DNA of 64,000 bases from Gammaproteobacteria bacterium (GTDB taxonomy: Bacteria > Pseudomonadota > Gammaproteobacteria > DSM-16500), in contig JABDFQ010000007.1 of assembly GCA_013286495.1 (NCBI GenBank), forward strand, positions 17,569 through 81,568. Direction: 5' to 3'. The notes beneath the pieces were generated by a model. The model ran no database searches. It was not told the origin of the DNA and was given only the letters and a program-made list of their open reading frames with translations. Each line of letters begins with the position of its first letter. The stretch's first letter is position 1. Of the stretch, positions 62,206 to 64,000 are shown one piece after another. The position numbers and the translations under genes are program-made.

Positions 62206-64000
62206 ATGAATTCAAATCATGTGCCAAATACCATTAAGGTAATCTTAAGTGACGAAATCAAAGAAGTTTTATCACTCTATCGTGAAGCAAAACCTTCGGA
62301 GCTTGATTTAAGTTTTGCCCCTGTCAAGCGTGAAGCAGCCGAAGAAGGCTTTGCACAAAAAGCATTGGCTGAAATGGCCGAAGATGGTGCTCTTGCAGGA
62401 TTAGGTGGTGTCGTTGGTGCTGCAAAAGGCATACTGTTAGGTGCAGCTTATGCTGGCTTTAAAGTGGCTAAGGATTATGCTGTTGCATGGCTTAGTGGTG
62501 ATCAAAAAGAAATTGAATTTTCTAATTTGAATTATCTTAAGCAAGAAAAGTTTCCTTGCAATTCATTTTATAAAGACCTTAACAATAAGCTAAAAGACTT
62601 AACTGACTTATATAGCCTTTTATTTTTATATCAGGAACAGAAAGACACGCGCATAGAGCATTGGTGGTATGGAAGAAGTGAAACTACTATTGATGATCCA
62701 AAATATCTGGTTGCCATTTTATTGGGCCGAAGATTGAAAGCCATTGCAAATTCAACTGATAGAAATAAATTCATTGGGGAAGTCAATCACCTTGAAAGTT
62801 TTATCACTAAATTATGCAATAGCAAACATTGCGATACGATATTTTATTCGCGTTCAAATGATACGACACGTCTTTCCCTGCGCACGATTATTAACTCCAT
62901 ACGTTTTAAATTGCTGGAATGGAATATAGAAGAAACTCAGGCGCCAAGCACGATTAAGCTAATGTTTGAAGAACTCAAGCGTGATGCAGGTCGCATTGAG
63001 GAAGATACAAATTCGTGTATGGATGATGTCACCAAAAGATTAAGTTATCTTTTATGTGGTTTATCGCCAGATAATTTCAGTCGTTACAATAAGCAGACTG
63101 ATTTGACCGATAAATTGCAGTGCAATAATGAAATCAGCAATTCAGATTTCCTGCGTAAGCTAAATGAATGGCTGTTTAAAAATCCAGATCAATCAGCAAC
63201 TGTGCAATCCAGCAAAAAAACATATCGCAAATCATTAAAATCAACCATCACTTCTTTTGCAGGATTTTCTGATGATGACAAACAAATCCTGAGAAAAGGA
63301 TTTAGTGATTATGCAGGAATGAAATTACCTGAAACTGCCATACCTGTTCTTGAATCGATTATCGAGAAGAGAATTAAACTGACGAATATGTTAAATACTT
63401 TTGAGTGCTTGCGTGAATTAACCAGGACTGCCGGTTCAGTAGCATTATCAAAGGTTATGATGTCATATAAAAGCTTGCTGGAAGAAATCAGGGTGTCACA
63501 AAAAACCATGAATATGGAAATGATTAACTTTGTCAAACAACTGACTAATTATAATAATGCACATCCGACTTTTAAAAATAATTTTACCAAATGGGGATTA
63601 TATCTGGTAAAGAATTGCCAGGAATTACTGCTGAATTCAATCGAATTAATCAGTAAAATTTTTACTCTCAATTATGAGACTGCGATAGATCAAGACGTAA
63701 AATTAATTAGCCGCAAATATAATAGTGATGTAAAAAATATTATTGGCGAAAGTAAGACGTTATTGGTGGAAGATGAGCAATATAATCAATCTGTCGACAA
63801 TTATAATGAGTTCATGAAAAGCTGTATTCTGGTTGATTTCAAGGAAGAGCGTATCCATCATGTTAATGATGAAATCAAATCACAACCGGGATTCTGGGAT
63901 TTCATTACGGGCAATTTCAAAAGTCAGGAAAGTGAAATAGCTAAGCTTAAAAAGGATTTTGCCGATGAAAAGGTGTTGCTGAATGAGACAATTGAAAATC
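62206..64000 (+). CDS. Large helical protein, 3' end outside window
   Basis: Open from ATG 62206 (gagg 8 nt upstream) to the last base, at least 598 codons. Residues about 65-95 are Gly/Ala-rich and hydrophobic (GALAGLGGVVGAAKGILLGA, then AYAGFKVAKDY), like a single membrane-active hairpin; the rest is hydrophilic, helical and Lys/Glu-rich with coiled-coil-like segments near the end. No family recognised. Candidates are a large secreted or translocated protein or a membrane-associated toxin; the missing C-terminus would decide. Confidence 0.75.
   Translation, partial: MNSNHVPNTIKVILSDEIKEVLSLYREAKPSELDLSFAPVKREAAEEGFAQKALAEMAEDGALAGLGGVVGAAKGILLGAAYAGFKVAKDYAVAWLSGDQKEIEFSNLNYLKQEKFPCNSFYKDLNNKLKDLTDLYSLLFLYQEQKDTRIEHWWYGRSETTIDDPKYLVAILLGRRLKAIANSTDRNKFIGEVNHLESFITKLCNSKHCDTIFYSRSNDTTRLSLRTIINSIRFKLLEWNIEETQAPSTIKLMFEELKRDAGRIEEDTNSCMDDVTKRLSYLLCGLSPDNFSRYNKQTDLTDKLQCNNEISNSDFLRKLNEWLFKNPDQSATVQSSKKTYRKSLKSTITSFAGFSDDDKQILRKGFSDYAGMKLPETAIPVLESIIEKRIKLTNMLNTFECLRELTRTAGSVALSKVMMSYKSLLEEIRVSQKTMNMEMINFVKQLTNYNNAHPTFKNNFTKWGLYLVKNCQELLLNSIELISKIFTLNYETAIDQDVKLISRKYNSDVKNIIGESKTLLVEDEQYNQSVDNYNEFMKSCILVDFKEERIHHVNDEIKSQPGFWDFITGNFKSQESEIAKLKKDFADEKVLLNETIEN

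Overview
The window is AT-rich gammaproteobacterial chromosome, most likely from the Legionellales (Legionella/Coxiella-like, amoeba-associated bacteria). The support is twofold. The order rpsB-tsf-pyrH-frr-uppS-cdsA-bamA-skp-lpxD-fabZ-lpxA-lpxB and the block pilABCD-coaE-zapD-yacG are gammaproteobacterial. Two tandem outer-membrane proteins resemble the Legionella Lpg1974/MOMP-like family, and several eukaryotic-style proteins (ankyrin repeats, stand-alone J domain, PTP-like phytase, a protein with a bipartite NLS-like stretch) fit an intracellular lifestyle. No dxr lies between frr and uppS, and no rseP between cdsA and bamA. The species cannot be named from the sequence alone. Layout: 1-3982 is a protein-quality operon (clpB 3' part, uspA-like, cbpA, cbpM). 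4145-6125 holds a secreted PTP-like phytase and an NLS-bearing unknown. 6179-7551 is map-sodB on the minus strand. 7570-19079 is the translation, lipid and envelope super-operon. 19089-19955 is non-coding and full of long, mutually unrelated palindromes. 19956-29050 (minus) holds an MFS exporter, yacG, an intruding ankyrin gene, zapD, coaE and the type IV pilus genes. A tRNA-Thr(CGU) at 29230-29302 marks the left edge of an accessory region running to about 46 kb. 46246-62071 is a mixed region of OMPs, hydrolases, two dehydrogenase/regulator pairs, an acyltransferase and unknowns. 62206 to the window end is one long unfinished ORF. The most unusual feature is in the accessory region, 30.7-42.4 kb. 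Ten copies of one repeat family (full length 110-120 bp, inverted termini, left end GGTGTCAAGCGTAACC) lie between almost every gene or gene pair. All ten are in the same orientation. Five have been cut down to their left end, and the plus-strand genes there typically stop within about 15 bp of a repeat's left end. The genes between copies are typical accessory cargo: two AbiE-type toxin/antitoxin modules (one broken), two paralogous NlpC/P60 hydrolases, a TIM-barrel-like protein, a J-domain protein, a large ankyrin protein, a cupin fragment and small membrane proteins. This resembles a gene-cassette array, but no integrase is visible and the termini do not strictly match attC core sites. A directional MITE family or a reverse-transcription-derived element remain alternatives. 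A second odd theme is a set of long hairpins with arms of 21-61 bp, each different in sequence, at 3988-4105, 16523-16676 and three in a row at 19120-19550. Several of their loops carry smaller palindromes. One of them inverts the last codons of lpxD.
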